Notes under the pieces: model-generated
What the model was told of the DNA's origin: nothing
Databases searched by the model: none
Seen by the model: the letters and a program-made list of their open reading frames with translations, nothing else
Source: Lytechinus pictus
Lineage: Eukaryota; Echinodermata; Echinoidea; Temnopleuroida; Toxopneustidae
Direction of reading: 5' to 3'
Length of the DNA: 64,000 bases
Assembly (NCBI RefSeq): GCF_037042905.1
Contig: NC_087252.1
Coordinates: 13,635,201 to 13,699,200 of the forward strand
Shown: in pieces, positions 38,901 to 46,837 of the stretch
Numbering within the stretch: position 1 is the stretch's first letter
Layout of the letters: every line of letters begins with the position of its first letter
Position numbers and translations under genes: made by a program

Positions 38901-41900
38901 TTCTTTGATTTTTCTCTTTGATATGGATTCAGCTGGTTTCAAGGGTTTCATTCTCCTTTAATCTTGCCGGGCAACCATTCACCTCACCTGGGTTGAGTGC
39001 AGCAGTGTGGATAAATTTCGTGCTGAAGGAAAACACGCCATGGCTAGGATTCGATCTCACAACCCTCTGTTTGAGAGGCGAGAGTCAGAACCACTAGACC
39101 ATGACGCGCCCACAAATACACATGTACTTTGTGTGTATGTCATCTGGACGGGAACAAATTACACTGGGGTTGGTTCAATTTGGCACCTGAAGTGCTCAAA
39201 AGAGCCCAGGTGGGTGTTTCATAAAGCTGTTCGTAAGTTAAGAGCGACTTTAAGAACGACTGGTGATCCTTTCTTCTGGTAAATGGTATATTCATTGGCG
39301 ATGGTTTAGGGCGTAAGAAAGGATCACCAGTCGTTCTTGAAGTCGCTCTTAACTTACGAACAGCTTTATGAAACGGCCCCCTGGAATATCCCAAGTCACT
39401 GAAATATTAAAGCTGGTGAAAACACTGCAAATTTCAGCTGTACAGTAGGTTGTGAAAATGACATGTAGCCACCGATAGTACACAATGAATTGTTTGCCTG
39501 ATGTCAAATAAATACATACAGAGAAACTTTACAACAGCAGTCAATTGTAACAGGGAACACTTGTATAGAAATGATTCAGTAACCAACTGTACTGTCTTGG
39601 TATATTTGCTTTTTTCATGTAATAATAACCATGATGTAATAATACCATGTAATAATGCCACGATGGTCTTAAATAAATTAAGTGAAAATTAAATGAAGAC
39701 ACTTACCACAAATACGAGTTCAAACTCATTGTCTAATTTACATTTGAGGGTAAGAGTTCCATGACTGAAAGAGTTGCTTCCTCCACGTTCCTGAAATCAA
39801 CAGAAAGAGAAAATTCATAAAAATCTGGTGAATCTATGCCTACATCATTCAGACCGAGGAGAATGTACAATCAAAATTTAAATTTTATAATTTACTTAAA
39901 TAAAATATTTGTTTTACATGTAACTTGTTCTACAATACGGCACTTCTTAAAATCGTTCATCGAAGCTACGTCATGACGAAGCAGTTCAACCCTATTGTAT
40001 CAGGGGCCGCGGAAGTTTTCAAAGTAGGGGGGGGGGGCTGAACATGCAAAAAATCACAATCATACACTGTAAAAAATGAAGTGCTAATTTAGCACTTACA
40101 GTGCTTGTATATGGACTGCACTCCTAGTGCTGATTTTCTAGTTCAAATTTAAACTAGAAAATCAACACTCGTAGTGCAATCACTATACAAGCACTGTAAT
40201 ATGCTTTTCACACTGCATTTCCTTAACCCCGGACTATCCTTAACCCCATACTATCTTTTTTTCGATTCACACTCTCTTTCTTAACCCCGTATTATTTGCT
40301 TAGCCGGGGTTAACGCCTTAACCCCGGGCAATCACACAGTTCATAAATATTGATGATTTTACCATACAGAGCGCGATTATCGTGCAATTTCGACTTCTGT
40401 GATTGGCTAATACTTAGCCCCACATTTCCTTAGCCCTGTTTTGTTTCACACTTACATCTCTTAGCACCGCAATTGTGGTGCTAGCACAATAAGCCGGCTA
40501 ACCCTGCTTTTTGCAGGGCCAGATAGTACTGTACTATTTACTGTGCTAGCCCACTTTGCTAAAACGTAGTGTGAAAACGAAGTGGGCTAAGCTTAACCCC
40601 GGGAAATTGGTTGGGCTAAGACCCCCCCTTAGCCCCATCAATTTCCTGGGGTTAAGGGAAAAAAGTGGTGTGAAAAGCATATAAGTGCTAAATTAGCACT
40701 TCATTTTATACAGTGTATGGTCATTTTTACGTTTTTGTACACGGTTTTGGAAAAAAGTGGGCCCCCCCCCCCCCGCTTCCGCGGCCCCTGTGTATAATTT
40801 GCAGTGTTTACGAATGGATACACGAGATCAGTCTGGTTCCGCTGAACTCTGTTGGCTCCACTCACCAATTACAGAGACCGAAGTTCTAACTGGATCTGTA
40901 CAGGGACTCAATGGCTATATGTTATCGTCTCAAGTTCGGATCAACCAGGGAAGTGGGAGCTGCGCGACAGCTGAAGCAAGTCACTGTTTTTATCCTTTTA
41001 AGTTTATTTTTTCCTGTTTATCTTTATTTCGGTCCAATTCTATTTATAAATTTTTATGAAATAAGGACAAAAATCAATGAGCCCCGTCGGGGGGATTTTG
41101 CATTGTTAACCCCCTAATGGCGGCTGCACGTTCGCAAGCCACCTGTGTACGAGGAGAAATAAAAAAAAATAATAACATTTTCTAAAACTTCTCGAAACAG
41201 ACGGCTGCCAGCTGTCTAAATCTAGACCTACCTATGTTAGATAGATCTAATTCTTGATGAACCTTCTCCATAATATTTTTTTTCAATAGTGGAGGGGACA
41301 TATGGAAGTCTTGCCGACTCCGTGATGTAGTGACAATATCAAAATCATTCAAAAATATCATCACAGAGTCCTCTAGCCTGGCTTTATAGATCTACAGTGC
41401 GTATAAAAAAAGGGGTCAGATTTGAAGTCTACAAAATTTTCGTTTCAAATTATGATGTCTATATTTTGGTGTTAATAGGTGCTCTGAAGTCTTATCTTTC
41501 AAATGCCATTTAAAAAATTCAGTTTCGTTCATGCTTGAGCAAACACGGAATGTTTTTGTCTGGGGTTAAAAAGGAGGCTTGCGCCAAAATGGCATAAAAT
41601 GATAAATATGATGATCGGACTTCTTGCTAAATCAGCAGACGTCATCTTAACCTTTTCATTATCTTTGCCATAATTTTCAAATTATGCTGTCAATATTCAA
41701 TTTCAAATCTGTTTATTTGCTTGAATTATTCTGTTGTTGTTTCTTTTTAATATGTTCTGTTTTAGCTTTCAATATTCCTTCTTTAAGCAAAAACAAAAAA
41801 ATTTCTACCGAAGTATGGCAGAGTGTGTATTTTTTTTTCAAATCCTTTCATCGTGTGCTACAAAGGTTATGGTGCCTTTGAACAGTGACATATAGATGGG

Positions 41901-44900
41901 TGGGGGCTCGGGTGCTCGCCCCAATAAAATAAAAGTGGAAAGGAAATAAAAGGAAAGATAGAAAGTGAAATATGATTTTATTTTCTGAATATTATGTCAA
42001 AATCTATCACAAAATTGGATATTTTAATAAAAAAGTGGAAATTTTTGCTTGTTTGCTTGCTCGCTCACAACTTTGTAAATACATTTTTTCCGATCTGCCA
42101 TATCAAGCTCCTTCAAAATAGTCCTGCAATACACCATTGCCATTGAAAGACATGAATCATTTCCTGTTTGTCCTGTCAAGCACATATGACATAATTAAAC
42201 TTGGTCAAGGAATCAAGAACCCCTTGAAAATAGGATTCATGTTTTTTAAAGGTACCATAAGGCATAGCATACTTTGTTTCACATAATAAAATACGATTTA
42301 AATAATTACAAGTTCTCCCAATTACATGTAATAATGCAAATCTTCTTGCTTGGGTTGACGAAAACTAGTCTTCTTTTCTAACTTATGAAAGAAAATTCAA
42401 AGGTTAAAGAAGTTTTAATGAAAAAACAAATTAATTCAAGTAGGCCTCAATATATTTGACAGCATAATTCGAAAATCATGGCAAAGATAAATAATGAAAA
42501 GGTAAGACTAAGAGGAAGTCTGCTGATTAGCAAGTCTGATCATCGAATTTCTAATTTCTGCCATTCTGGCGCCAAGCCTCTTGGAGCCCCGACAAAAACG
42601 TCCCGTGTTCACTAAGTTAAAGGGGAATCCAGCCTTGGCCATAAAATGTTGTATTGGGAAGGAGAAAAATAAATTGAACAGAAGGTTTGAAAGAAATCGG
42701 ACAAGCAATAAGAAAGTTATAGCTGCTTTAAATTTGAGATCACTAATAGTATGTAGATTTCAAATTGGCAACTGGGTAAGTAAATTATGACAAGGGGCAA
42801 GGACAACTTTCCCATAGGCCATGTACTTTATTATCAGGGATTTGTGGTTTTCTTTCAAGTACCCATTCCCCTGGGGCAGTAATCTGAATATTACCTAGGT
42901 AGTACATGTATATTGTTTAATGTCCTCATGAAAGATAAATGTAATTTGAAATAAAACTTTTGGGAAAAATGACATTTTAGCCATAATATGTATTGGAGTA
43001 CATGGAAGAGTAGTCCTTGCCTTACATCACTATGACATCCCATATGCGGCCAATTTGAAGTCTCCATGAGTTTAGTGATTACCAATATTTACAACTTTTA
43101 AAAATTCATAGCTTTCTTGTTATTTGTCCAATATTGTTCAAACTTTCACCTATCAACTTACCTGATTTTTCTTTTTCTTATAAAAAAACAAGTTTTTATT
43201 TGGGTTGGATTCCCCTTTAAGTTTAAAGTTTAACTAAGTAAAAGCCAAGGCAAAGCCAAACTAGCCAAAGCATGAACAAAATTTATTTTTTAAAATGGCA
43301 TTTCAAAGTCAAACTAAAGATTTGAGAGCATCTATCAGTAGAGGCGCACGGCCAATATGGGAGATTCTCTCCAATATGGGAGATTGTCTCCCATATTGGA
43401 GACTTGCTTTGCAAAAGAGTAAAAGAAACACCAACAAAAGTGTAATTTTTTCCATCAAAAATTTTGTCTCACTGAGGTCAGAAGCCCATTTGTTTTGTGT
43501 GTGGATGACAACAAAAATCCTTATCAAAACAGAAGTAGACGGTGGATTTTTAAAGTAGACGGTGAAAAGGGGTAATTTTTCATGAGGAATCTGCTTATCA
43601 CATTTTTATTTGCCGCCAAGGTAATCCTTTTGTAGCAAATGTAAACAAAGGAAATTGGACTCCAAAACTGGAGACTGTCTCTGAAATTGGATACCCAAAT
43701 TCTTTACAAAACTAACAAAAGTCTTTGATATTGGAGATAATCTCCCACGTTGGAGACAGTCTCCAAAGAGTCCAATAATATTGGCCGTGCACCTCTACTG
43801 TCCGAGTGATACTGATAGTGATAAGAATATTAAGATTTTACTTTTGAGAGCATCTATTAACATCAAATATATCGAGGAACAACTGCAGAATACCCCGCAC
43901 GACGAGAGCATGGATGTTTGAATCGACCAACGACCTACGATGTGATGAAAGGATGTTGCAACAAAGCCGAGTTGTGACTAAAATTCGAACTTGTTTACGT
44001 CAAGCCAACGATTGATTACGCGATTTTTGCATAGGGCATGCCGCCAACGAGCCAACGATGCCAACGTTGTGAGATTGGCATGCTACCAACGAGCCAACGA
44101 TGCCAACGTTTTGACTTGCGTTGGCTTGCTACCAACGAGCCAACGATGTCAACGATGTGAGTTTGGCATGCTGTCAACGAGCCAACGTTGTGAGTTTGGC
44201 ATGCTGCCAACGAGCCAACGATGCCAACGTTGTGAGTTGCATTGGCTTGCTGCCAACGATCCAACGGTGCCAACGTTGTGAGATTGGCATGCTTCCAACG
44301 AGCCAACGATGCCAACGTTGTGAGTTTGACATGCTACCAACGAGCCAACGATGCCAACGTTTTGACTTGCGTTGGCTTGCTACCAACGAGCCAACGATGC
44401 CAACGTTTTGACTTGCGTTGGCTTGCTGCCAACGATGCCAACGATGTGAGTTTGGCATGCTGCCAACGAGCCGACGATGCCAACGTTGTGAGTTGCATTG
44501 GCTTGCTGCCAACGAACCAACGATGCCAACGTTGTGAGATTGGCATGCTTCCAACGAGCCAACGATGCCAACGTTGTGAGTTTGGCATGCTGCCAACGAG
44601 CCGACGATGCCAACGTTGTGACTTGTATTGGCTTGCTGCCAACGAGCCAACGATGTCAACGTTGTGAGTTTGGCATATGCTACCAACGAGCCAACGATGC
44701 CAATGTTGTAAGATTGGCATGCTACCAACGAGCCAACGATGCCAACGTTGTGAGTTTGGCATGCTGCCAACGAGCCAACGATGCCAATGTTGTAAGATTG
44801 GCATGCTACCAACGAGCCAACGATGCCAACGTTGTGAGTTTGGCATGCTACCAACGAGCCAACGATGCCAACGTTGTGAGTTTGACATGCTACCAACGAG

Positions 44901-45914
44901 CCGACGATGCCAACGATGTGAGTTTGGCCTGCTGCCAACGAGCCAACGATGCCAACGTTGTAAGTTTGGCATGCTGCCATCGAGCCAACGATGCCAACGA
45001 TGTGAGTTTGGCCTGCTGCCAACGAGCCAACGATGCCACGTTGTGACTTTGGCATGGCATGCTACCAACGAGCCAACGATGCCAACGTTGTGACTTTGGC
45101 ATGCTACCAACGAGCCAACGATGCCAACGTTGTGACTTGTATTGGCTTGCTGACAACGAACCAACGATGCCAACGTTGTTAGATTGGCATGCTACCAACG
45201 AGCCAACGATGCCAACGTTGTGAATTTGGCATGCTACTAACCCTAACCCTAACCCTAACCCTAACCCTAACCCTAACCCTAACCCTAACCTAACCCTAAC
45301 CCTATGCACATAGTAGGAACATCGTAGGTCGTTGGCTCGCCAACGGTATGCGCGCGAGAGTACAAGCATGCGCGCGTGTATTCGTATGGCTCGGAAGTAC
45401 AGTACCGGTACGGGTCGTATCGTAAAAACTGACAAGACAACGAATCTTCAGGATCGATCACGTCGAGATTGATTCTGATTCTTCACATCGTAGGTCGTGA
45501 CGTTGGCTCGCCAACGTTGAGGTAATGAAATGTGCGGGGTATTCTGCAGTTAAGCCTATATCGATATCATAATTTGAAACAACATTTTTTTATAAACCGT
45601 CCCGTTTTTTTTTTGTTGTGTAATACGCACTGCACTGTTATAGCTCAAACTAAAGTCAGACGGGGGATCGGGGCCCTTACGCCCGACGGGTCCGGGGGGA
45701 GATACGGCTACGACTAGGCCTAGATCGGATTTGCCAACACTGCGCGATTGCGAAAGCTATTGCGAAATACTATAGACATAAATCTAAATTTCCCCACCTG
45801 AAGAATTACACTTTTAATCAGCGAATTCACGGGCGCTCCAAAGGCTTGACACGTCCCTTGGAAACACCAAAGAACAATCCCTCCTTTGCTAAAAATCGTG
45901 AAAAGGTCTAACAT
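23819..45914 (-). CDS. SRPRA: Signal recognition particle receptor subunit alpha, 14-exon gene
   Basis: Fourteen coding exons on the minus strand join without a frame break into 643 residues (human about 638). The protein is the ER-membrane docking GTPase that binds SRP54 and releases ribosome-nascent chains to the translocon; it is anchored through SRPRB. Residues 1 to about 130 form the SRX longin-like domain ([20 protein letters not shown] start). Residues about 130-320 are a lysine-rich then acidic linker with a poly-glutamate run. The NG GTPase follows: G1 GVNGVGKST (430-438), G2 DTFRAGA (460-466), insertion-box [10 protein letters not shown]3 DTAGR (525-529), G4 TKFD (593-596), G5 GTGQ (620-623). 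All catalytic motifs are intact. An in-frame ATG 60 bases upstream (45974) would add 20 residues; 45914 is preferred because MLDxF starts the orthologues and A is at -3. Introns are unusually repeat-loaded. Confidence 0.97.
24150..24275. repeat. ATT/ATC microsatellite in SRPRA intron 13
   Basis: Imperfect trinucleotide array preceded by an A homopolymer at about 24102-24120. Confidence 0.85.
24551..24727 (-). CDS. SRPRA: SRPRA coding exon 13 (G4)
   Basis: The acceptor is ttcag|TTGATC; 59 codons from [20 protein letters not shown] to [10 protein letters not shown]. It carries the G4 TKFD guanine-specificity motif. The donor is AAG|gtttgg, the weakest of the gene (T rather than A/G at +3), but it is required because the next exon resumes with VGAAISMTY. 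Confidence 0.96.
24793..25085. repeat. Partial copy of the 22348-23111 element
   Basis: Starts ttaaccataaaaagac and shares the same order of words (caactttagacaccaaattt, attgctcaaaa, caaatccaatg, catcattctttt) with 22386-22640. It is roughly 70-80% similar by eye and truncated. Confidence 0.65.
25305..25472. repeat. Fold-back MITE, GTTTCATAAAGCTG ends, copy 1
   Basis: The left arm (gtttcataaagctgctcgta, agagcgactttaagaacga, ctggtgatcct) is inverted at the right (aggatcaccag, gaacagctttatgaaac). About 168 bp in SRPRA intron 12. A second copy is at 39208-39382. Confidence 0.85.
25943..27020. mobile_element. Element with 12-bp inverted ends carrying ~165-bp tandem repeats
   Basis: GTCTCACCTGCA (25943-25954) is inverted at 27009-27020. 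Between them are about five to six units of roughly 165 bp, each with a ttcattgacc(c/t), ATGACC, TCATGTGACC, GATGTTCAGTGATACTTGATT and AAGTTTCATGAACTAG order. The right end has a GCC trinucleotide run and a ggcgcctatagtctc segment. A related fragment of the right end lies near 29505-29560. No coding content. It lies in SRPRA intron 12. Confidence 0.8.
27150..27353. repeat. Palindromic element, ~200 bp
   Basis: The left arm (gaaaatgcaagtcaaatcac, aatggagagctgagaggctt) is inverted at the right (aagcctctcagctctccatt, attgcattttc). Arms are about 75 bp with few mismatches. In SRPRA intron 12. Confidence 0.8.
27627..27825. repeat. Inverted-repeat MITE, GGGTAATTCCATAAAATG ends
   Basis: The left gggtaattccataaaatg with tccgaccccc is inverted at the right (gggggtcgga, cattttatggaattgccc). 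About 200 bp, immediately downstream of SRPRA exon 12 in intron 12. Confidence 0.75.
27838..27923 (-). CDS. SRPRA: SRPRA coding exon 12 (G3)
   Basis: The acceptor is ttgcag|CCCGAG and the donor TCCAAA|gtaagc; 86 bases. It encodes [20 protein letters not shown] and EPLMRALSK, with the G3 DTAGR motif. Confidence 0.97.
28199..28412 (-). CDS. SRPRA: SRPRA coding exon 11 (G2 and insertion box)
   Basis: The acceptor is gaatag|ATCTGT and the donor TTTG|gtgagt; 214 bases. It encodes residues 443-513 with [14 protein letters not shown] (G2) and [16 protein letters not shown], part of the insertion box unique to SRP GTPases. Confidence 0.97.
28626..29030. mobile_element. CAGGGTTCCCAGC element with 5-bp target duplication, copy 1
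   Basis: The inverted ends CAGGGTTCCCAGC / GCTGGGAACCCTG are flanked by aatac on both sides (28621-28625, 29031-29035). The interior repeats the words ttccctgatttttccctga. No coding frame. In SRPRA intron 10. Confidence 0.8.
29252..29424 (-). CDS. SRPRA: SRPRA coding exon 10 (P-loop exon)
   Basis: The acceptor is ctccag|GAGTAA and the donor GCCAAG|gtagtt; 173 bases ending in phase 0. It encodes [20 protein letters not shown] and the G1 loop [13 protein letters not shown] (residues 430-442) that binds the GTP phosphates. Confidence 0.97.
29634..29810. repeat. Tandem duplication, ~75-bp unit, 100-bp period
   Basis: The segment containing gcttcatttcccccatggaa and ttactttgagttggaggata occurs twice, beginning near 29643 and 29743, essentially identical. 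It is a recent duplication in SRPRA intron 9. Confidence 0.9.
30017..30103 (-). CDS. SRPRA: SRPRA coding exon 9
   Basis: An 87-base exon after a poly-T tract, acceptor ttcag|CTAAG, donor TTTGAAA|gtaagt. It encodes N-domain helix residues 356-384 ([20 protein letters not shown] then EGKVLGTFE). Confidence 0.95.
30528..30652 (-). CDS. SRPRA: SRPRA coding exon 8
   Basis: The acceptor is ttcacag|AGCCC and the donor CTGACAG|gtataa; 125 bases, phase 2 to 1. It encodes the start of the N domain ([15 protein letters not shown] then VLDKMRDHL), strongly matching docking protein. A partial copy of its 5' end with an identical acceptor lies upstream at about 30849-30815. Confidence 0.95.
30625..30945. 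repeat. Tandem duplication that copies the 5' end of SRPRA exon 8
   Basis: A unit of roughly 190 bp holding the exon 8 start, its acceptor, a downstream ATTCTTTGAGA segment and ATC repeats occurs twice. In the second copy the exon fragment (minus strand, from 30849) reads [14 protein letters not shown] then TAG. It is therefore a non-functional exon fragment with an intact acceptor. Confidence 0.85.
30711..30795. repeat. ATC microsatellite
   Basis: ATC/ACC trinucleotide array between the real and duplicated exon 8 starts. Confidence 0.9.
31057..31181 (-). CDS. SRPRA: SRPRA coding exon 7 (poly-glutamate linker)
   Basis: The acceptor is atcaag|TCTGCC and the donor CCAAA|gtaagt. The exon is 125 bases encoding [20 protein letters not shown], then a GAA/GAG run of about fourteen glutamates, then IQTASKPK. 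The acidic stretch corresponds to the serine/acidic patch of vertebrate SRPRA before the NG domain. The codon run is repeat-like and probably length-variable. Confidence 0.88.
31744..32115. mobile_element. CAGGGTTCCCAGC element, copy 2
   Basis: Closely similar throughout to the copy at 28626-29030. It is flanked by tataa (31739-31743 and 32116-32120) if the right end lost its last G. In SRPRA intron 6. Confidence 0.75.
32180..32830. repeat. 150-bp tandem array made from SRPRA exon 6 and its donor
   Basis: Four near-identical copies of the exon 6 3' half plus splice donor plus a pyrimidine-rich linker occur with 150, 150 and 154 bp spacing; the donor G is at 32723, 32573, 32423 and 32269. A fifth diverged piece lies near 32185-32240. 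Because the period is divisible by three, the opposite strand has a long but meaningless open frame. Confidence 0.92.
32724..32889 (-). CDS. SRPRA: SRPRA coding exon 6 (3' half tandemly duplicated in the intron)
   Basis: The acceptor is ttgcag|AAAAG and the donor GATGAG|gtaagg. The exon is 166 bases encoding residues 217-272, with [19 protein letters not shown] matching the VWELGGCANKEVLDYS region of human SRPRA. The 3' half of this exon, with its donor, recurs three more times immediately downstream in the intron. The first donor must be used to keep the frame, because readthrough meets TAG five codons later. Confidence 0.92.
32935..33230. repeat. MITE with GGCCCGTATTCTGAAGTC ends, copy 1
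   Basis: Left ggcccgtattctgaagtcag, right gtttagaatacgggcc, with interior AAACCACAACTTTAAA near the right end. In SRPRA intron 5. Confidence 0.75.
33500..34140. repeat. Nested MITEs with GGCCCGTATTCTGAAGTC ends
   Basis: Left ends occur at about 33500 and 33713, and right ends (cagaatacgggcc) near 34032 and, diverged, near 34130. This indicates one copy of the 32935 family inserted in, or truncating, another. The copy at 33713-34032 matches copy 1 over most of its length. Confidence 0.7.
34352..34499 (-). CDS. SRPRA: SRPRA coding exon 5
   Basis: A 148-base exon entering in phase 1 and leaving in phase 2, from [12 protein letters not shown] to [11 protein letters not shown]. It is linker sequence; the [15 protein letters not shown] segment aligns with the ELSKEELIRRKREEF region of vertebrate orthologues. 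Confidence 0.92.
35294..35395 (-). repeat. tRNA-like SINE head
   Basis: The minus strand has an A-box-like tagagctaattggtaagg and a B box GGTTCGAGCCC in the right spacing for a tRNA promoter. The acceptor stem does not pair, so it is not a working tRNA. It lies in SRPRA intron 4. Confidence 0.6.
35400..36830. other. SRPRA intron 4, unclassified repetitive sequence
   Basis: Contains gatgacgtcat words at several places, a GC-rich gtgcgcgcgtatgcgcgtgc segment near 35975, and gtgcgcgtccacgcacat near 36218. Probably one or more old elements. No exon is seen. Confidence 0.35.
36831..36936 (-). CDS. SRPRA: SRPRA coding exon 4
   Basis: The acceptor is ctgcag|ATGAAG and the donor GGAG|gtaact. The exon is 106 bases (35 codons plus one base). 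It encodes lysine-rich linker with the SMIID segment that aligns with SMIET of vertebrate SRPRA. Confidence 0.92.
37715..37872. repeat. Purine tract with many G-runs beside SRPRA exon 3
   Basis: About 155 bases of GGGA/GGAG repeats on the plus strand begin 8 bases past the exon 3 donor. Numerous runs of three to six G with short spacers fit intramolecular G-quadruplexes on the template strand. The transcript sees a C/T-rich run. Confidence 0.85.
37880..38074 (-). CDS. SRPRA: SRPRA coding exon 3
   Basis: A 195-base, phase 0-0 exon encoding residues 68-132, from [20 protein letters not shown] to KKGKQ. It completes the SRX domain and enters the basic linker. The donor CAG|gtaaga is followed in the intron by a C-rich pyrimidine run (G-rich on the plus strand). 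Confidence 0.95.
38368..38961. repeat. MITE with TTAAAGGAGAATGAAAC ends
   Basis: Left ttaaaggagaatgaaac is inverted as gtttcattctcctttaa at the right. Inner arms (cctcccattggcaatgcgac / gtcgcattgccaatgggagg) also pair. It abuts the SINE at 38962. In SRPRA intron 2. Confidence 0.8.
38962..39118 (-). repeat. tRNA-derived SINE, antisense
   Basis: Reading the minus strand gives a head with tggtctagtggttctgac (A box), gatcgaatcct (degenerate B box), then ccatggcgtgttttccttcag and the shared body ctgcactcaacccaggtgag. Same family as 9297-9575. Confidence 0.82.
39208..39382. repeat. Fold-back MITE, GTTTCATAAAGCTG ends, copy 2
   Basis: Arms of about 70 bp pair almost perfectly (gtttcataaagctgttcgta / tacgaacagctttatgaaac), with a central AATGGTATA loop. 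Copy 1 is at 25305-25472. Confidence 0.88.
39707..39790 (-). CDS. SRPRA: SRPRA coding exon 2
   Basis: An 84-base exon with acceptor ttcag|GAACG and donor TTTGTG|gtaagt. It encodes 28 residues ([20 protein letters not shown] then NEFELVFV), matching the conserved SRX segment of the docking protein. Confidence 0.95.
40062..40718. mobile_element. Middle element of the nest (ACACTGTA ends)
   Basis: The left ATACACTGTAAAAAATGAAG and the following gtgctaatttagcactta are inverted at the right (taagtgctaaattagcac, tatacagtgtat). The arms contain further palindromes around an AGTGC/GCACT word. Confidence 0.85.
40199..40682. mobile_element. Inner element of the nest (ATATGCTTTTCACAC ends)
   Basis: ATATGCTTTTCACAC is inverted as GTGTGAAAAGCATAT. 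The interior has repeated CTTAACCCCGG/CCGGGGTTAAG words forming arms on either side. It interrupts the middle element. Confidence 0.85.
41395..41600. repeat. Single end of a CAGTGCGT element
   Basis: TA followed by CAGTGCGTATAAAAAAA, then 130 bases later the word gttcatgcttgagcaaac shared with the element at 9721-11409. No matching right end was found. Confidence 0.55.
42617..43220. repeat. MITE with TTAAAGGGGAATCCAGCC ends
   Basis: Left ttaaaggggaatccagcc is inverted as ggttggattcccctttaa. The adjacent words agaaagttatagc / gctttcttgttatt also pair. Non-coding, SRPRA intron 1. Confidence 0.75.
43336..43800. mobile_element. Inverted-repeat element, CAGTAGAGGCGCACGGCC ends
   Basis: The ends cagtagaggcgcacggcc / ggccgtgcacctctactg are inverted. 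The interior has repeated TCTCC/GGAGA words (ccaatatgggaga and inverses) near both ends. No exact target duplication was found next to the ends. In SRPRA intron 1. Confidence 0.78.
44035..45236. repeat. ~42-bp minisatellite, about 28 units
   Basis: The unit is roughly GCATGCTACCAACGAGCC then AACGATGCCAACGTTGTGAG. It has three CCAACG words and GTTGGC/GCCAAC inverse words. Linker subtypes (gagtttggcatgc, gagattggcatgc, gacttgcgttggcttgc) alternate irregularly. Long open frames on both strands result from the period being divisible by three. Confidence 0.95.
45237..45304 (-). repeat. Interstitial telomere-type repeat (TTAGGG)n
   Basis: About eleven CCCTAA units on the plus strand (TTAGGG on the minus), one with a missing C. 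They directly abut the minisatellite without a spacer. Confidence 0.95.
45798..45914 (-). CDS. SRPRA: SRPRA coding exon 1
   Basis: This exon encodes residues 1-39 of the SRX domain, ending SVILQ, with donor CAG|gtgggg in phase 0. Intron 1 (about 6 kb) holds the minisatellite, a telomere-type tract and several inverted-repeat elements. Confidence 0.95.
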
Positions 45915-46110
45915 ATTGTCACTTTCCGGCCCTCGCCGTTGTCGATTTACACGCAATCTGACTGAACTTGTCACTTTTTTTTAATGCAGTCAATATTACG
46001 GTACCCTCGATCCATGCAACAAGCAAGCAAAATAAAGTTGGTACATTGTTTTTGTTTTATACGTAGTACATTGATTTGATTGTGCTACAACCGATAGATG
46101 AGTGCTCAGC
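45915..46110 (-). promoter_or_regulatory. Probable SRPRA promoter and 5' leader
   Basis: This is the short stretch upstream of the first SRPRA codon, ending where a mobile element begins near 46112. The open frame of exon 1 runs back to 45974, so at least part is transcribed leader. No TATA box or other clear motif was recognised. A promoter here is inferred from position only. Confidence 0.35.
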
Positions 46111-46111
46111 C

Positions 46112-46152
46112 TATTCAGAGGCAGCGGAACTGGGGGCAGCCCCCCCCCCCCC

Positions 46153-46184
<32 letters not shown>

Positions 46185-46816
46185 CCGTAGAAAAAATGCC
46201 TTTAATGGAAAATGCATCTTTTTTAAATGAAATGTGCCAACGTGCTCAATTACTGTTAAGTAAGGTTCTCATCCTGTTCATGGTTACAAAAATGCTTAGA
46301 ATTTCCGGTTTTCATGTTCAAATATCACAAATTTTCAGCTTGCCCTTTGCGCTCGCATTATTCGATTGGTAAGATATGTACCCTATTTATGAGTAACTAT
46401 ATGCAGTCCTTATAAAAGGTCCTTTTCTGGTCAGCATTCAAAATTTCAGTTCGCGCTGGCCTTAATTCTTTAGTTACATACACATCTTTTTCATGATTAC
46501 CAAAACTATTCGGACTGGTTAATTTTCGCGTTTCACGCTCGCAACATCACCCAGGGATGCTCTTGAGTTATAATACATGTACTAACTTCAGATTTTTTCC
46601 AAACCGCTTGCTCGCTACACTTTATCGCGGAAAATAAAGGCATAATCAGAAATCACTTTAAAAAAGGCTTTTCTCAACTACTCCAAAACACACAACTGCA
46701 CGCATGCAGATGATAATCTCATGGTGAAAATATCCGTTTGCTCCAAAATTCCCTATATGAGTGCCCCTTTTTGGCTTTGCCCCCCCCCCCCCCAACGATA
46801 ATACGTTCCGCAGCTC
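46112..46816. mobile_element. Element with homopolymer-lined ends and CTCGC motifs
   Basis: The left end gaggcagcggaactgggg then C- and A-homopolymers, and the right end C-run then cgttccgcagctcc, are partly inverted. The interior has degenerate copies of the ttcagctcgcgcttcgcgct motif near 46334, 46447 and 46526. Boundaries are approximate. Confidence 0.5.
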
Positions 46817-46837
46817 CTAAGCCTACTGAAGGCCCTC

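Larger units (their letters stand above)
40001..40790. mobile_element. Outer element of a three-deep nest (CAGGGGCCGCGGAAG ends)
   Basis: The inverted ends CAGGGGCCGCGGAAG / CTTCCGCGGCCCCTG are flanked by exact 5-bp duplications tgtat (39996-40000 and 40791-40795). G and C homopolymers lie inside each end. In SRPRA intron 1. Confidence 0.88.
43881..45551. mobile_element. TIR-bounded unit containing minisatellite and telomere-type tract
   Basis: A perfect 20-bp inverted repeat (aactgcagaataccccgcac at 43881-43900, inverted at 45532-45551) encloses a second inverted block (cgacctacgatgtg near 43930; cacatcgtaggtcg near 45484) and the arrays listed separately. No target duplication is obvious and no protein is encoded. 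It lies in SRPRA intron 1, about 250 bp from exon 1. Confidence 0.82.

Noticed and set aside
43991-45435. Several 100-293-residue repeat proteins on both strands
   Set aside because: All come from the 42-bp minisatellite, whose period is divisible by three; no start context, splice support or non-repeat coding flank.
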